From assembly GCF_016888445.1 (NCBI RefSeq), contig NZ_JAFEKF010000001.1, positions 310,001 through 374,000 on the forward strand: 64,000 nt of DNA. Direction: 5' to 3'. The notes under the pieces were generated by a model that had not been told where the DNA came from, made no database searches, and saw nothing but the letters and a program-made list of their open reading frames with translations. The stretch is from Marinomonas ostreistagni. Its GTDB lineage: Bacteria; Pseudomonadota; Gammaproteobacteria; Pseudomonadales; Marinomonadaceae. The translations under genes and the position numbers were made by a program. Below are positions 1 to 8,559 of this stretch, in pieces; within the stretch, counting starts at the first letter, position 1; each line of letters opens with the position of its first letter.

Positions 1-94
1 TGTCCACAAAATACAAAGTTTGGGTCTGTTCATCCCAGCGGGGACACTCTGCGAGTTTGGCTTTTGCGTCCAAGACACAACGCATTTCCGTCAT
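1..94 (-). CDS. SMP-30/gluconolactonase/LRE-like protein, N-terminal fragment
   Basis: Only the first 31 codons lie inside the window; the gene continues leftward past position 1. Reading the minus strand from the ATG at 94-92, the protein begins MTEMRC and contains AECPRWDE followed by LYFVD. That is the typical first beta-propeller blade of the SMP-30/gluconolactonase/LRE family, where the Glu before CPRW is a metal ligand. A GGAG Shine-Dalgarno sequence sits about five bases upstream of the ATG. Family members are metal-dependent lactonases acting on sugar lactones, but the substrate cannot be judged from this fragment. It is divergent from the HIT gene. Confidence 0.6.
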   Translation of the reverse strand, partial: MTEMRCVLDAKAKLAECPRWDEQTQTLYFVD

Positions 95-131
95 GGGAAC
101 TCCAAGTCGTAGGGTACAATTAAAAATAGAA

Positions 132-140
132 TGCTATAGT
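132..140 (+). promoter_or_regulatory. candidate extended -10 for the HIT gene
   Basis: TGCTATAGT matches an extended -10 element (TGnTATAAT-like) 40 bases before the HIT start codon, in the short divergent gap. No convincing -35 is visible. AGGAG at 167-171 is the ribosome binding site for the gene at 181. Confidence 0.35.
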
Positions 141-180
141 GCTTATGTAAGGCCGTAAAGTAAAGTAGGAGTACCGTTAC

Positions 181-606
181 ATGTTTGAATTAGACGCCGT
201 TTTGGAGCGTGATTCTGTGTGGGTGGGAGATTTTCCACTCAGTCAATTACGTCTTATCAATAATGCCAATGCGCCGTGGTTTATTTTAGTGCCTAAACGT
301 GCCGATATTCGTGAGATTCATCATCTTGAGCCTGAGGATCGTCAACAGTTGATGGCAGAAAGTTGCCTCTTGGCGGAAACCATGCAGGATGTCTTTGCGC
401 CCGATAAACTAAATGTTGCCGCTATCGGCAACAAAGTTCAGCAACTCCATTTGCATCACGTGGCACGTTTTACCCAAGACAGCTGCTGGCCCGAGCCTGT
501 TTGGGGCAAAATTGCAGCCACACCTTATAGTGAGTCAGAGTTGGCGAGTATTTTGCAAAAGGTTAGAAGTTTATTGGGTGATGAGTTGGTCGCTCAAGCA
601 GATTGA
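181..606 (+). CDS. HIT domain protein (Ap4A hydrolase-like)
   Basis: A 141-residue single-domain protein of the histidine triad superfamily, nucleotide hydrolases or transferases that act on dinucleoside polyphosphates and related NMP conjugates. The motif near residues 88-96 reads QLHLHHVAR, preceded by a conserved Asn-Lys; WPEPVWG follows about ten residues later, as in the small proteobacterial HIT subfamily. The third histidine of the canonical HxHxH pattern is out of register (HLHH), which is a subfamily trait or a divergence. AGGAG lies about nine bases before the ATG. The gene stands alone and its cellular substrate is unknown. Confidence 0.8.
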   Translation: MFELDAVLERDSVWVGDFPLSQLRLINNANAPWFILVPKRADIREIHHLEPEDRQQLMAESCLLAETMQDVFAPDKLNVAAIGNKVQQLHLHHVARFTQDSCWPEPVWGKIAATPYSESELASILQKVRSLLGDELVAQAD

Positions 607-685
607 TCTATAGTGAGTGCAGACAAAATTCGATTGAAATACGCGATCAACACGGGCAGGAATACTAAGTATAGGACGGCATACG

Positions 686-2437
686 ATGAGTCTAAGACGA
701 AGAAAAAAAGCGATTGGTAAGGTAGTAAAATTGTTAAATTTAGCGACCTCAGCTAACGCTAGTGAATCCTCAATGGCGCTTCGTCACGCTGAATCCATTA
801 TCATGCAAAATGGCCTGACCCAGGGCGATATCCCGATGTACCAGTTGTGTGATCGCAACACTTTATTCAAAGTGAGCTGGAATGGTGTCCCTTTGCATGC
901 TAAATCTGCGGCGGATCAGCGGCCGCGTTCCGAATCCTTGTCTGCCCGTCGTTTTAGTGAAAAGCCAGTCGATCCCAGCAAGGCGTACGCCAGTGCGCGC
1001 ACTATCTTGGACGATCTTGAAGAGGCACCTTTTGCCAAGAATGCGCCATTTGAATTTAATGTGGCTGCAGATCATACAGCAACTTCGGACATGGCATCAG
1101 CTACCGCTGATGCGGCGCATTTTAGAGAGCAAAACGAACCTGCCTGTGAGCCACAAGATCATGATTCAGCGCACACGGTTGAACCAAAAGCCTGCGAGCA
1201 GGAAGTAGAAGACTCGATACCGAGCAATAAAATGGATGAGGTCTTTGAAGAGGCCCTTACTGAAGTACATGAAAATGATCAAAGCGCATCCGTAAAACAG
1301 GATGAATCTACGCCAACTTCTAAGGATGACACAAACGTGAACGCCGAGCGTTTTTCTTCTTACGATAATGTTATTAATGCGGCTAATGCCTTTCGTCCAA
1401 GTGGCGAGCAATTTAAGGAGACACTGCGCAATCAGTATGCGTCGAGTAATCCTGATGTGCCGTTTGAAGAAGATTCTTATTGGCGCAAAGTGTACAACTT
1501 GTTGGCGGACTTTGATGAGTCGGATGTACTGTCACAAATTGATTCGCTTGAGCATGAGTTAAGCGCTGCTGAAGCAGAGCTAAGCAGTAAGCGCACTGAA
1601 CGTGCGGCAGTGGAGCAGGAAGAACAGCGCGAACGCTCGGAGCGGGCGCGCATCGAGCAAAGTTTTGAAGAAGCCATTGAGCGAGCATTCCAAGCCCGTG
1701 CCCGTGCTTATGAAGCTTGGGAAAAACGCCGCGCTGAGCTGCGCGTCACATCAATGCGAGCTGAACAAGAAGCGCAGCAAGGCTTCCAAGACTTGGAAGG
1801 GCGTTTGGAGCATTGCAAAGAGCAGTACACCCAGCACCAGCAACTTAAGGAAGATTATCGTGCGGCTAAAATCATGCACGAGCTGCGTCGCCATTTAACC
1901 TTAGCTGCAAAAGGTGATGAGCAAGCCACAGGGTCTTACGAAGCAGTCATTGCGATCATGTCTGATAGCGGTTTGAGTCTGCGCGATCTGGAGTTTTCTG
2001 ATATCCGTAACAAAAGCTTGTTTATTCGTCTTTTGGAACGTGAGTCAGCGCAGATTTCGGACGTCCACGAGCGCGAGCTGTACACCGAAGAAATGTTGGA
2101 TAAATTTTTATTAGCCAGTCGTCAAACTGAAGTACCAAAACCTTCAGAAAACCCAGTTGAACGAGTTCAGCGTATGCTTAAAAGCATCGAGGGTGTGGGG
2201 CATTTTGAAAGTCAAAAAGTCATTGAGCAGGTGTTGCGCTTAATGGAGTCGCACCAAATCAGTGTGCGCGATTTGGATTATGGCTGCATCAATAAATACT
2301 CAGTCTTTGTATGTTTGATCAACTGGGAGGCGGAGCAGATCCATTCCTTGAGTGAGCGGGAAAAATTCACCTCATCCGTACTCGAAGAATATGTTCAGTA
2401 TTCTTTGATGAATCCACCGTCGTCGCAAAAGGCCTGA
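686..2437 (+). CDS. DUF2786 protein with long coiled coil
   Basis: A 583-residue protein. Residues about 8-50 match the DUF2786 pattern (KVVKLLNLATSAN, then ALRHAESIIMQNGL), a small helical domain of unknown function found in bacterial and phage proteins. Residues about 90-260 are acidic and low in complexity, probably disordered. Residues about 285-400 are rich in Glu, Arg, Ala and Gln with heptad-like spacing and should form a coiled coil. The C-terminal ~170 residues contain two similar segments (SDSGLSLRDLEFSDIRNKS and MESHQISVRDLDYGCINKYS), which look like a degenerate internal repeat. No signal peptide or membrane segment is seen. AGGA precedes the ATG. Function unknown. Confidence 0.7.
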   Translation: MSLRRRKKAIGKVVKLLNLATSANASESSMALRHAESIIMQNGLTQGDIPMYQLCDRNTLFKVSWNGVPLHAKSAADQRPRSESLSARRFSEKPVDPSKAYASARTILDDLEEAPFAKNAPFEFNVAADHTATSDMASATADAAHFREQNEPACEPQDHDSAHTVEPKACEQEVEDSIPSNKMDEVFEEALTEVHENDQSASVKQDESTPTSKDDTNVNAERFSSYDNVINAANAFRPSGEQFKETLRNQYASSNPDVPFEEDSYWRKVYNLLADFDESDVLSQIDSLEHELSAAEAELSSKRTERAAVEQEEQRERSERARIEQSFEEAIERAFQARARAYEAWEKRRAELRVTSMRAEQEAQQGFQDLEGRLEHCKEQYTQHQQLKEDYRAAKIMHELRRHLTLAAKGDEQATGSYEAVIAIMSDSGLSLRDLEFSDIRNKSLFIRLLERESAQISDVHERELYTEEMLDKFLLASRQTEVPKPSENPVERVQRMLKSIEGVGHFESQKVIEQVLRLMESHQISVRDLDYGCINKYSVFVCLINWEAEQIHSLSEREKFTSSVLEEYVQYSLMNPPSSQKA

Positions 2438-2582
2438 TAAGAGGCAATGTGAGTTTAGCGACATAGATCTTGTGAATAGACACTATACCTGCTGAAAATT
2501 TTGCTTTTAGCTTTTAAACCCCTGCCGCATCTTTTAACATTCTGCTTCCCCATAAAAGCATAATACTCGGCAGGAGAGGCGC

Positions 2583-4100
2583 ATGAGCATTATTAAACAG
2601 GATGATCTGATCGACAGCGTTGCAGATTCCCTTCAGTTTATTTCTTACTACCATCCATTAGACTTCGTTAAAGCCGTTCACGAAGCTTACGAGCGCGAAG
2701 AAAGTCAGGCCGCAAAAGACTCAATGGCGCAAATCCTTATCAACTCACGCATGTGTGCCGAGGGTAAGCGACCAATCTGTCAAGATACTGGTATCGTGAC
2801 AGTATTTGTGAAAGTTGGCATGAATGTTCAGTGGGAAGGCTCAATGAGCGTGACTGACATGATTAACGAAGGTGTGCGTCGTGCTTACTTGCACCCAGAT
2901 AACGTTTTACGTGCATCGATTCTTGACGATCCTGCTGGGGCACGTAAAAACACCAAAGACAACACGCCGGCCGTCATTCACATGGAAATTGTGCCAGGTG
3001 ACACGGTGGAAGTGCATGTGGCAGCTAAAGGTGGTGGTTCAGAGAATAAGTCTAAACTTGCTATGTTAAATCCATCAGACTCTATTGTTGAGTGGGTTAA
3101 GAAAACCGTACCGACAATGGGTGCTGGTTGGTGTCCGCCAGGTATGCTGGGTATAGGCATCGGCGGTACCGCAGAGAAAGCCATGGTCATGGCTAAAGAA
3201 TCTTTAATGGAGCCCATCGATATTCATGAGCTGAAGGCTCGTGGTCCACAAAATCGTGTGGAAGAGCTACGTCTAGAGATTTTTGAAGCGGTCAACAATC
3301 TAGGTATTGGTGCACAAGGCCTTGGTGGTCTAACGACAGTGCTAGATGTCAAAATCATGGACTACCCAACACACGCGGCGTCCTTGCCTGTTGCCATGAT
3401 CCCTAACTGCGCAGCAACGCGTCACGCGCATTTTGTGCTAGATGGTTCCGGTCCGGCGGATCTTGTGCCGCCTTCATTGGACGACTGGCCAGATATCACT
3501 TGGGAAGTAGGTGACAGTGTGCGTCGCGTCAATCTTGATGAAGTGACGCCAGAGATGGTCAAAGAGTGGCAACCAGGCGAAACAGTTCTTCTGAATGGCA
3601 AAATGCTCACGGGCCGCGATGCGGCACACAAGAAAATGGTCGAAATGATGGCCAATGGTGAAGAGTTGCCAGTTGACCTTAAAGGGCGCTTTATCTACTA
3701 CGTAGGCCCAGTTGATCCTGTAAAAGATGAAGCTGTAGGTCCGGCTGGTCCGACCACGTCGACGCGTATGGATAAGTTCACACATACTATGCTTGAAAAG
3801 ACAGGCCTACTAGGCATGATCGGTAAAGCTGAGCGTGGTCCTGTGGCGATCGAGGCGATCAAAGAGTTTGGTGCGGTCTATCTAATGGCTGTGGGCGGCG
3901 CTGCGTACTTGGTATCCAAAGCGATCAAAAATGCAGAGGTTGTGGCGTTCCCAGAATTGGGGATGGAAGCGGTCTACGAGTTTGACGTAGTCGATATGCC
4001 GGTAACCGTTGCTGTTGATGCAGCAGGTACGTCGGTGCATTTGACGGGCCCAGCTGAGTGGAAAGCGAAAATCGAAGCGCAAACCCTAGAAATAAAATAA
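2583..4100 (+). CDS. fumA: fumarate hydratase, class I (iron-sulfur)
   Basis: A 505-residue class I fumarase catalysing reversible hydration of fumarate to malate in the TCA cycle; cytoplasmic. The three cysteines expected to bind the labile [4Fe-4S] cluster are visible: C66 in CQDTG, C184 in GWCPPG and C276 in PNCAATRH. The substrate-loop motif KGGGSENKS is at about 149-157. Both the N-terminal alpha domain and the C-terminal beta domain (GRFIYYVGPVDP, then AGPTTSTRMD) are in one chain, as in FumA/FumB rather than the two-subunit form. A strong AGGAGAGG site precedes the ATG. It is monocistronic and followed by a hairpin terminator. Confidence 0.93.
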   Translation: MSIIKQDDLIDSVADSLQFISYYHPLDFVKAVHEAYEREESQAAKDSMAQILINSRMCAEGKRPICQDTGIVTVFVKVGMNVQWEGSMSVTDMINEGVRRAYLHPDNVLRASILDDPAGARKNTKDNTPAVIHMEIVPGDTVEVHVAAKGGGSENKSKLAMLNPSDSIVEWVKKTVPTMGAGWCPPGMLGIGIGGTAEKAMVMAKESLMEPIDIHELKARGPQNRVEELRLEIFEAVNNLGIGAQGLGGLTTVLDVKIMDYPTHAASLPVAMIPNCAATRHAHFVLDGSGPADLVPPSLDDWPDITWEVGDSVRRVNLDEVTPEMVKEWQPGETVLLNGKMLTGRDAAHKKMVEMMANGEELPVDLKGRFIYYVGPVDPVKDEAVGPAGPTTSTRMDKFTHTMLEKTGLLGMIGKAERGPVAIEAIKEFGAVYLMAVGGAAYLVSKAIKNAEVVAFPELGMEAVYEFDVVDMPVTVAVDAAGTSVHLTGPAEWKAKIEAQTLEIK

Positions 4101-4127
4101 ACCTTTAATCAATGGTTTACACAAGAG

Positions 4128-4159
4128 CGCCCTCTGATTTTGTCAGCAGGGCGTTTTTT
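4128..4159 (+). terminator. terminator after fumarase
   Basis: CGCCCTCTG and CAGCAGGGCG pair with one bulged base around the loop ATTTTGT, followed directly by a run of six T. It lies 28 bases after the fumarase stop codon. Confidence 0.8.
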
Positions 4160-4281
4160 ATGGGCTAATAGGTCAGCCGAATTGCAAAAATTGTCAGTTC
4201 TTTGAAAAGAGGGGTTTCTTTGTCGCATTACTACCTTACTATTGAATAGTCAAACAACTTTACAAATAGAAAGGGTTGATT

Positions 4282-4977
4282 ATGGTTAAGTTGCTATTAG
4301 CAGACGATGATGCGCGTCTATCAGATTTGGTGAAAGAATACTTTGATGGCGAAGGCTATGAAGTCACGCATGCTTGGAATGGTCAAGAGGCGCTAGATTA
4401 CATGGAGCAAGATCGCCCAGATATTGTGATTTTAGATGTTATGATGCCGGTGTTGGATGGTTTTGAGACACTGAAGCAGATTCGTAATAAAAGCTCTATC
4501 CCCGTGATCATGTTGACGGCCAAAGGTGATGACATCGACCGTATTCTTGGCTTGGAAATGGGGGCAGATGATTATTTGTCAAAACCGTTTAATCCACGCG
4601 AGTTGTTGGCGCGTATCAAAGCTATCTTGCGTCGTTCTTCACAAGAGCAAGAAGACGACCCAATGTCGGATTTGTTTTTATCAGACGTGTTGTTGCGTCG
4701 TCGCGATCGCACGGTATTTTTGCATGATGAGCCAATCGAATTGACTACCTCAGAGTATGCCTTGTTAGAATGTATGATGATGGTGCCTGGGCAAGTGTTG
4801 ACGAAACAGGAACTGTCAGAAAAAGCGCTGGGCCGTAAGCTAACCATGTATGATCGCAGCCTAGATATGCATATCAGTAACTTGCGTAAAAAAGTCGGTG
4901 TCCTTGAGAGCGGTGAGCCGCGCATCAAGACAGTTCGAGGCGTTGGATATATTTTTGTTGATGGAGCAGAAGGCTAG
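4282..4977 (+). CDS. cpxR: CpxR-like response regulator (OmpR family)
   Basis: A response regulator with an N-terminal receiver domain (acidic pocket DDD at 8-10, phospho-acceptor D52 in VILDVMMP, conserved Lys in SKPF near 101) and a C-terminal OmpR/PhoB winged helix. The helix-turn-helix region reads RSLDMHISNLRKKV, very close to CpxR. I start at ATG 4282, six bases after AAAGGG; an in-frame TTG at 4276 lies too close to that site. Its sensor kinase follows, separated by a few bases. CpxRA senses envelope stress in enterics; the same role here is inference. The palindrome ACTATTGAATAGT at 4238-4250, in the gap upstream, is a possible regulatory site. Confidence 0.85.
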   Translation: MVKLLLADDDARLSDLVKEYFDGEGYEVTHAWNGQEALDYMEQDRPDIVILDVMMPVLDGFETLKQIRNKSSIPVIMLTAKGDDIDRILGLEMGADDYLSKPFNPRELLARIKAILRRSSQEQEDDPMSDLFLSDVLLRRRDRTVFLHDEPIELTTSEYALLECMMMVPGQVLTKQELSEKALGRKLTMYDRSLDMHISNLRKKVGVLESGEPRIKTVRGVGYIFVDGAEG

Positions 4978-5002
4978 CCAGTTGTGTTAGTTGCCTAATT
5001 TT

Positions 5003-6322
5003 ATGAAGAGTACTTTTTTACGGGTTTTTTTGGTTGTACTGTTTTCTAACATGGTGGTTGTTACGATCGGCCTTGGGATTGTTAATTTTGTGCAAGACCA
5101 AGACGAGGTGTCAGCTGACTTGTTGGGGGATGTGGGTGTCACACTGGTATCAACCTATGAAAGCAGTGGAGTAGGTGCTCTTGAAGAAGAGGCAGCGAAG
5201 TACGAGAAGAAGTTACAGGGTAGTATCTTCATTTATCAAGAGAATGGGCGTCCTTTGTTGCGCCCTTTGCCACGCAACTTCCGTGAAAGCCCAGACTCAG
5301 GCGACCCTATGGATGACGGTTCAGCACAAGCTTCAGCCGATGCACGTCGTAGTCAATTTATCCAAGTTATCGGTGCGAGCAATACTCAGTACCTACTGGT
5401 GTTCCGTCCGCTGGATAAAGCAGGCCCTGTCAGCCCTTGGGCTATTACCTTGCTTTCCTTGCTTGGTTTATTGGTGTCTAGTGCGATTCTAGCGTATTGG
5501 TTGCTTGGTCCTTTGCTAAAGCTGCAGAAAATCACCCGCTTGTTTGGCCAAGGTGATATGACCGCGCGAGTGGATCAACGCTTGGTGGATCGTAACGATG
5601 CGATCGGTAATTTGGCCCGTGAATTTAACGAAATGGCGGGTCGTATCGAAACCTTGCTGAGCTCCAAAGAGCGCTTACTTAGAGATGTTTCTCACGAGTT
5701 GCGTACGCCACTGGCGCGTATAGAAGTGGCGCTTACCATTGCAGAAGACAAACAAGGCCAAGAAGTTCAACAGAATTACCTGCACCGTATTCGTAATGAG
5801 CTTCACGAGTTGGATGAATTGATCGGCCAAGTGTTGACCTTGTCTCGGCTGGAGGCGGCGTCGATGCAAAAAGAGCAGATCAAAGTGCAGCCTTGGCTCG
5901 ATGATATTGTTGCGGATGTGCAATTTGAATCACAGTTGCGTGGTATTTCGATAGCCCGCACAGGCGATGCGCCTAAGCTTTTGTATGGCGACTCAGTACA
6001 GTTGCGTCATGCAGTAGAGAACGTGCTGCGTAATGCTTGCTTCTATTCGGGGGATAACAGCCGAGTGGAGTTATCTTCTGATGTGGTAGACGGTCGAGCG
6101 GTCATTTCCATCAAGGACAATGGCCCAGGTGTTGCCGATGAAATGCTAGACAAGATCTTCCACGCCTTTTTTCGATCCTCTTCTGCGCGTGAGTCCAATA
6201 GCGGCGGCTTTGGCGTAGGTTTAACGATCGCTAAGCGTATTGCTCAAGCGCACAATGGCGAAATACAGGCTTTTAACCGCCCAGAAGGCGGTTTAGAAGT
6301 ACGTTTTTGTTTGCCAGTCTAA
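5003..6322 (+). CDS. cpxA: CpxA-like sensor histidine kinase
   Basis: A membrane sensor kinase of about 439 residues. A first membrane helix lies near residues 5-28, followed by a periplasmic domain to about 145, a second membrane helix (about 148-172), a HAMP linker, the dimerisation box with phospho-acceptor His in DVSHELRTPLAR, and an ATPase domain with N, G1 (DNGPGV) and G2 (GGFGVGL) boxes. It should phosphorylate the regulator encoded just upstream. The start is uncertain: ATG 5003 and TTG 4991 are in frame and neither has a clear ribosome site, so it may be translationally coupled to the regulator. The periplasmic domain is what would define the stimulus and I cannot assign it. Confidence 0.83.
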   Translation: MKSTFLRVFLVVLFSNMVVVTIGLGIVNFVQDQDEVSADLLGDVGVTLVSTYESSGVGALEEEAAKYEKKLQGSIFIYQENGRPLLRPLPRNFRESPDSGDPMDDGSAQASADARRSQFIQVIGASNTQYLLVFRPLDKAGPVSPWAITLLSLLGLLVSSAILAYWLLGPLLKLQKITRLFGQGDMTARVDQRLVDRNDAIGNLAREFNEMAGRIETLLSSKERLLRDVSHELRTPLARIEVALTIAEDKQGQEVQQNYLHRIRNELHELDELIGQVLTLSRLEAASMQKEQIKVQPWLDDIVADVQFESQLRGISIARTGDAPKLLYGDSVQLRHAVENVLRNACFYSGDNSRVELSSDVVDGRAVISIKDNGPGVADEMLDKIFHAFFRSSSARESNSGGFGVGLTIAKRIAQAHNGEIQAFNRPEGGLEVRFCLPV

Positions 6323-6333
6323 AAAATCCTCAC

Positions 6334-6354
6334 GCAAGGGGGATTTCCCCTTGC
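6334..6354 (+). terminator. hairpin after the CpxA-like gene
   Basis: GCAAGGGG and CCCCTTGC form a perfect eight-base stem with loop GATTT, 12 bases after the kinase stop codon. There is no T run, so termination would be weak. Its right arm overlaps the -35 of the rnpB promoter. Confidence 0.45.
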
Positions 6355-6378
6355 ATTTACCTCTACACACTGTAGTAT
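6351..6378 (+). promoter_or_regulatory. rnpB promoter
   Basis: TTGCAT at 6351-6356 and TAGTAT at 6373-6378 are spaced by 16 bases. The predicted first base of RNase P RNA (6386) is seven bases after the -10, which is the right distance for a sigma-70 start. Confidence 0.6.
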
Positions 6379-6385
6379 GCGCCCC

Positions 6386-6735
6386 GCAAGTCGGCCAGAC
6401 AGTCGCCGCTTTGACTCGTTCAAAGGGGAGGAAAGTCCGGGCTTCGCAGGGTGAAGTGCCAGGTAACGCCTGGGGGGCGCAAGCCTACGGAAAGTGCAGC
6501 AGAAAAAATACCGCCTAAGCAGTTTACTGCCGGTAAGGTTGAAATGGTGCGGTAAGAGCGCACCGCGCATCTGGCAACAGTATGCGGCAAGGTAAACCCC
6601 ACTTGAAGCAAGACCAAATAGGAACTCATAGGTGTGACCCGCACTGAGTTCGGGTAGGTTGCTCGAGCCATGCAGCGATGTATGGCCTAGATGAATGACT
6701 GTCCACGACAGAACCCGGCTTATCGGCCGGCTTGC
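6386..6735 (+). ncRNA. rnpB: RNase P RNA, bacterial type A
   Basis: The catalytic RNA of RNase P, which matures tRNA 5' ends. Recognisable conserved blocks include CAGACAGTCGCCGC near the 5' end, GAGGAAAGTCCGGGC, GTGCCAGGTAACGCCTGGG, GTGCGGTAAGAGCGCACC, and AGATGAATGACTGTCCACGA with CAGAACCCGGCTTATCGG at the 3' end. The first and last 11 bases (GCAAGTCGGCC and GGCCGGCTTGC) pair fully with one G-T wobble to make helix P1, and this sets the ends. The length (350 nt) fits the gammaproteobacterial form. It lies between a two-component pair and mraZ. Confidence 0.97.
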
Positions 6736-6797
6736 ACACTTCCTCGTTTTTTACCTCTCTTCTTTAAAGTTCTCGCAAACGAATCCCTTGTTTAAAG

Positions 6798-6823
6798 AAA
6801 AAAACGTGCTTTTGGCGTTTTTT
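6798..6823 (+). terminator. possible rnpB terminator
   Basis: AAAAAACG and CGTTTTTT can pair around a nine-base loop, ending in six T. The stem is A/T-rich and weak. It lies 63 bases after the end of helix P1, between rnpB and the mraZ promoter. Confidence 0.35.
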
Positions 6824-6834
6824 ATCGGGATTTT

Positions 6835-6863
6835 TTTACCTATTTTTTATTTTAATGTTAAAT
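6835..6863 (+). promoter_or_regulatory. candidate mra (dcw) promoter
   Basis: TTTACC at 6835-6840 and TTAAAT at 6858-6863 are spaced by 17 bases, each matching four of six consensus positions. The first MraZ repeat begins three bases after the -10, which is where autorepression would be expected. It is proposed as the main promoter of the division cluster. Confidence 0.45.
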
Positions 6864-6865
6864 TG

Positions 6866-6890
6866 TGGGGAATAGTGTCGATAAGTGGGA
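6866..6890 (+). promoter_or_regulatory. MraZ operator (three 10-bp-spaced repeats)
   Basis: TGGGG at 6866, TGTCG at 6876 and TGGGA at 6886 recur every ten bases with five-base spacers. MraZ is known to bind TGGGN repeats with five-base spacers in its own promoter. The outer two repeats match; the middle one has decayed at two positions. GGGA of the last repeat also serves as the ribosome site of mraZ. Confidence 0.75.
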
Positions 6891-6897
6891 TATGGAC

Positions 6898-7353
6898 ATG
6901 TTTCGTGGGATTCATCAAGTCAGTGTGGATGCAAAGGGGCGATTAGCGCTTCCGGCACGCTTGCGCGACGAATTTGAACAATACGAAGAGTCTGGGCTTG
7001 TCGTCACAATCGACCCGATGTCCTGTTGTTTGTTGCTTTACCCAGTACAAGAGTGGGAGCAGATTCAGGCGAAATTGGACCGTTTGCCGACGTTTCAGCC
7101 GCAAACAAGGCGTTTGCAACGTTTGCTGGTGGGTCATGCCACAGATTTAGAGCTCGACAGCGCTGGGCGTTTATTACTGCCTGCGCCGCTGCGAGAGTTT
7201 GCCAAGATTGACCGTAAGTCAACGTTGTTGGGGCAAGGTAAAAAAATAGAAATTTGGGGCTTAGAGGAATGGGAAGCGCAGCGTGATGCCTACCTCTCTG
7301 AAGCCGCTTCAGAAAACTTAGAACTCGATACAATGATGGATATTTCACTATGA
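6898..7353 (+). CDS. mraZ: MraZ, transcriptional regulator of the dcw cluster
   Basis: A 151-residue protein with two AbrB-like (SpoVT/AbrB) DNA-binding halves. The first carries [17 protein letters not shown] and the second [16 protein letters not shown], the hallmark duplicated motif. MraZ forms a ring-shaped oligomer and represses its own promoter. I choose ATG 6898 because the protein then starts MFRG, as family members do, seven bases after GGGA; upstream in-frame codons (GTG 6865, ATG 6892) overlap the operator. The gene overlaps rsmH by four bases (ATGA). Confidence 0.93.
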   Translation: MFRGIHQVSVDAKGRLALPARLRDEFEQYEESGLVVTIDPMSCCLLLYPVQEWEQIQAKLDRLPTFQPQTRRLQRLLVGHATDLELDSAGRLLLPAPLREFAKIDRKSTLLGQGKKIEIWGLEEWEAQRDAYLSEAASENLELDTMMDISL

Positions 7354-8288
7354 CAGATACGGCCCCAGAACATATTAGCGTAATGCTGAATGAGTCGGTG
7401 GATATGTTAGTGACCGATGATAATGGCTTATATGTAGATGGCACCTTTGGTCGTGGAGGTCATACGCGTTTGGTATTGTCACGCTTAGCGCAAGGCAAAA
7501 TGTTGGGCTTTGATAAAGACCCAGTGGCCATTGGCCATGGCAAGGCGCTGGAAGCAGAAGATGATCGTTTTACCATCGTTCAAGATAGCTTTGCGGCCAT
7601 GGCAGAGCACATTCCCGACGTGTTTGGGGTGGAAAAAGTCGATGGCATCATGATGGACTTGGGTGTCTCATCACCACAGCTAGATGATGCTGAGCGTGGC
7701 TTCAGCTTTATGAATGATGGTCCATTGGATATGCGCATGAACCCTGAAGCAGGTCAAAGTGCTGCCGAATGGATCGCTAGTGCGCCGGAAAAAGAAATTG
7801 CCGATGTGATGTATCAATATGGCGAAGAGCGCTTCTCGCGTCGCATCGCCCGAGCCATCGTCGAGTATCGCAAAGACACTTCGATCACGACTACCAAGCA
7901 ATTGGCGAAAATTGTCGCCGAAGCCCATCCTGCATGGGAAAAAGGTAAAAACCCTGCCACACGTGCTTTTCAAGGTATTCGAATCCATATCAATAACGAA
8001 CTAGGCGACTTAGAAGAGGGCTTAGAAGCAGCGGCGAAAGCGCTCAAAGTCGGCGGTCGCTTAGTAGTCATCAGTTTCCACTCATTGGAAGATCGAATTG
8101 TAAAACAGTTTATGAAGAAGATGTGTAAGGGGCCGGATTTACCTCGCCACTTACCCATCCAGAATGCACATTTAGATATCCACTTTAAAACCGTCGGCAA
8201 AGCCATTAAGCCGTCTAAAGGTGAGGTGTCAGATAATGTGCGTTCACGCAGTGCGGTATTGCGCGTAATGGAGCGCATCAGTGAATAG
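7350..8288 (+). CDS. rsmH: 16S rRNA (cytosine-1402 N4)-methyltransferase RsmH
   Basis: A 312-residue SAM-dependent methyltransferase (MraW) that methylates N4 of C1402 in 16S rRNA. Visible are the SAM-binding start [13 protein letters not shown], the conserved [30 protein letters not shown], and the C-terminal [14 protein letters not shown]. Length is normal. Translation is coupled to mraZ through an ATGA overlap, and it overlaps ftsL by eight bases. Confidence 0.96.
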   Translation: MTDTAPEHISVMLNESVDMLVTDDNGLYVDGTFGRGGHTRLVLSRLAQGKMLGFDKDPVAIGHGKALEAEDDRFTIVQDSFAAMAEHIPDVFGVEKVDGIMMDLGVSSPQLDDAERGFSFMNDGPLDMRMNPEAGQSAAEWIASAPEKEIADVMYQYGEERFSRRIARAIVEYRKDTSITTTKQLAKIVAEAHPAWEKGKNPATRAFQGIRIHINNELGDLEEGLEAAAKALKVGGRLVVISFHSLEDRIVKQFMKKMCKGPDLPRHLPIQNAHLDIHFKTVGKAIKPSKGEVSDNVRSRSAVLRVMERISE

Positions 8289-8559
8289 TGAGAATGGCAA
8301 AATTGCTTCATTTTTGCTGGGGCTTATAGCGACCGGCGCGATGGCAATCATTCTTGTAGCACAGGTTTACGACTTTCGTAGGGATTTCGCGTACCTACAA
8401 AAGCTGAAAAAGGATGAGGTTAATTATGAAGTGGTGTGGGGGCAGTTATTGCTAGAGCAGAGCGCGCTCACCCAACCCAGTCGCCTTGAACAGGCGGCCA
8501 TAAAAGACCTTGATATGCATGCCCCGACCCCTGAAGAATTGGTAATAGTAAAGCCATGA
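8281..8559 (+). CDS. ftsL: cell division protein FtsL
   Basis: A 92-residue bitopic inner-membrane protein of the FtsQLB subcomplex. It has a short cytoplasmic tail, one membrane helix at about residues 8-27, and a periplasmic coiled-coil segment ([21 protein letters not shown]). The start is GTG 8281, inside the end of rsmH. The stop overlaps the ftsI start (ATGA). Sequence conservation in FtsL is low, so the assignment rests on position, size and topology together. Confidence 0.87.
   Translation: MNSENGKIASFLLGLIATGAMAIILVAQVYDFRRDFAYLQKLKKDEVNYEVVWGQLLLEQSALTQPSRLEQAAIKDLDMHAPTPEELVIVKP

Noticed and set aside
6319-6946. Open frames across RNase P RNA on both strands
   Set aside because: They overlap the well-supported rnpB and the mraZ promoter and have no protein features.
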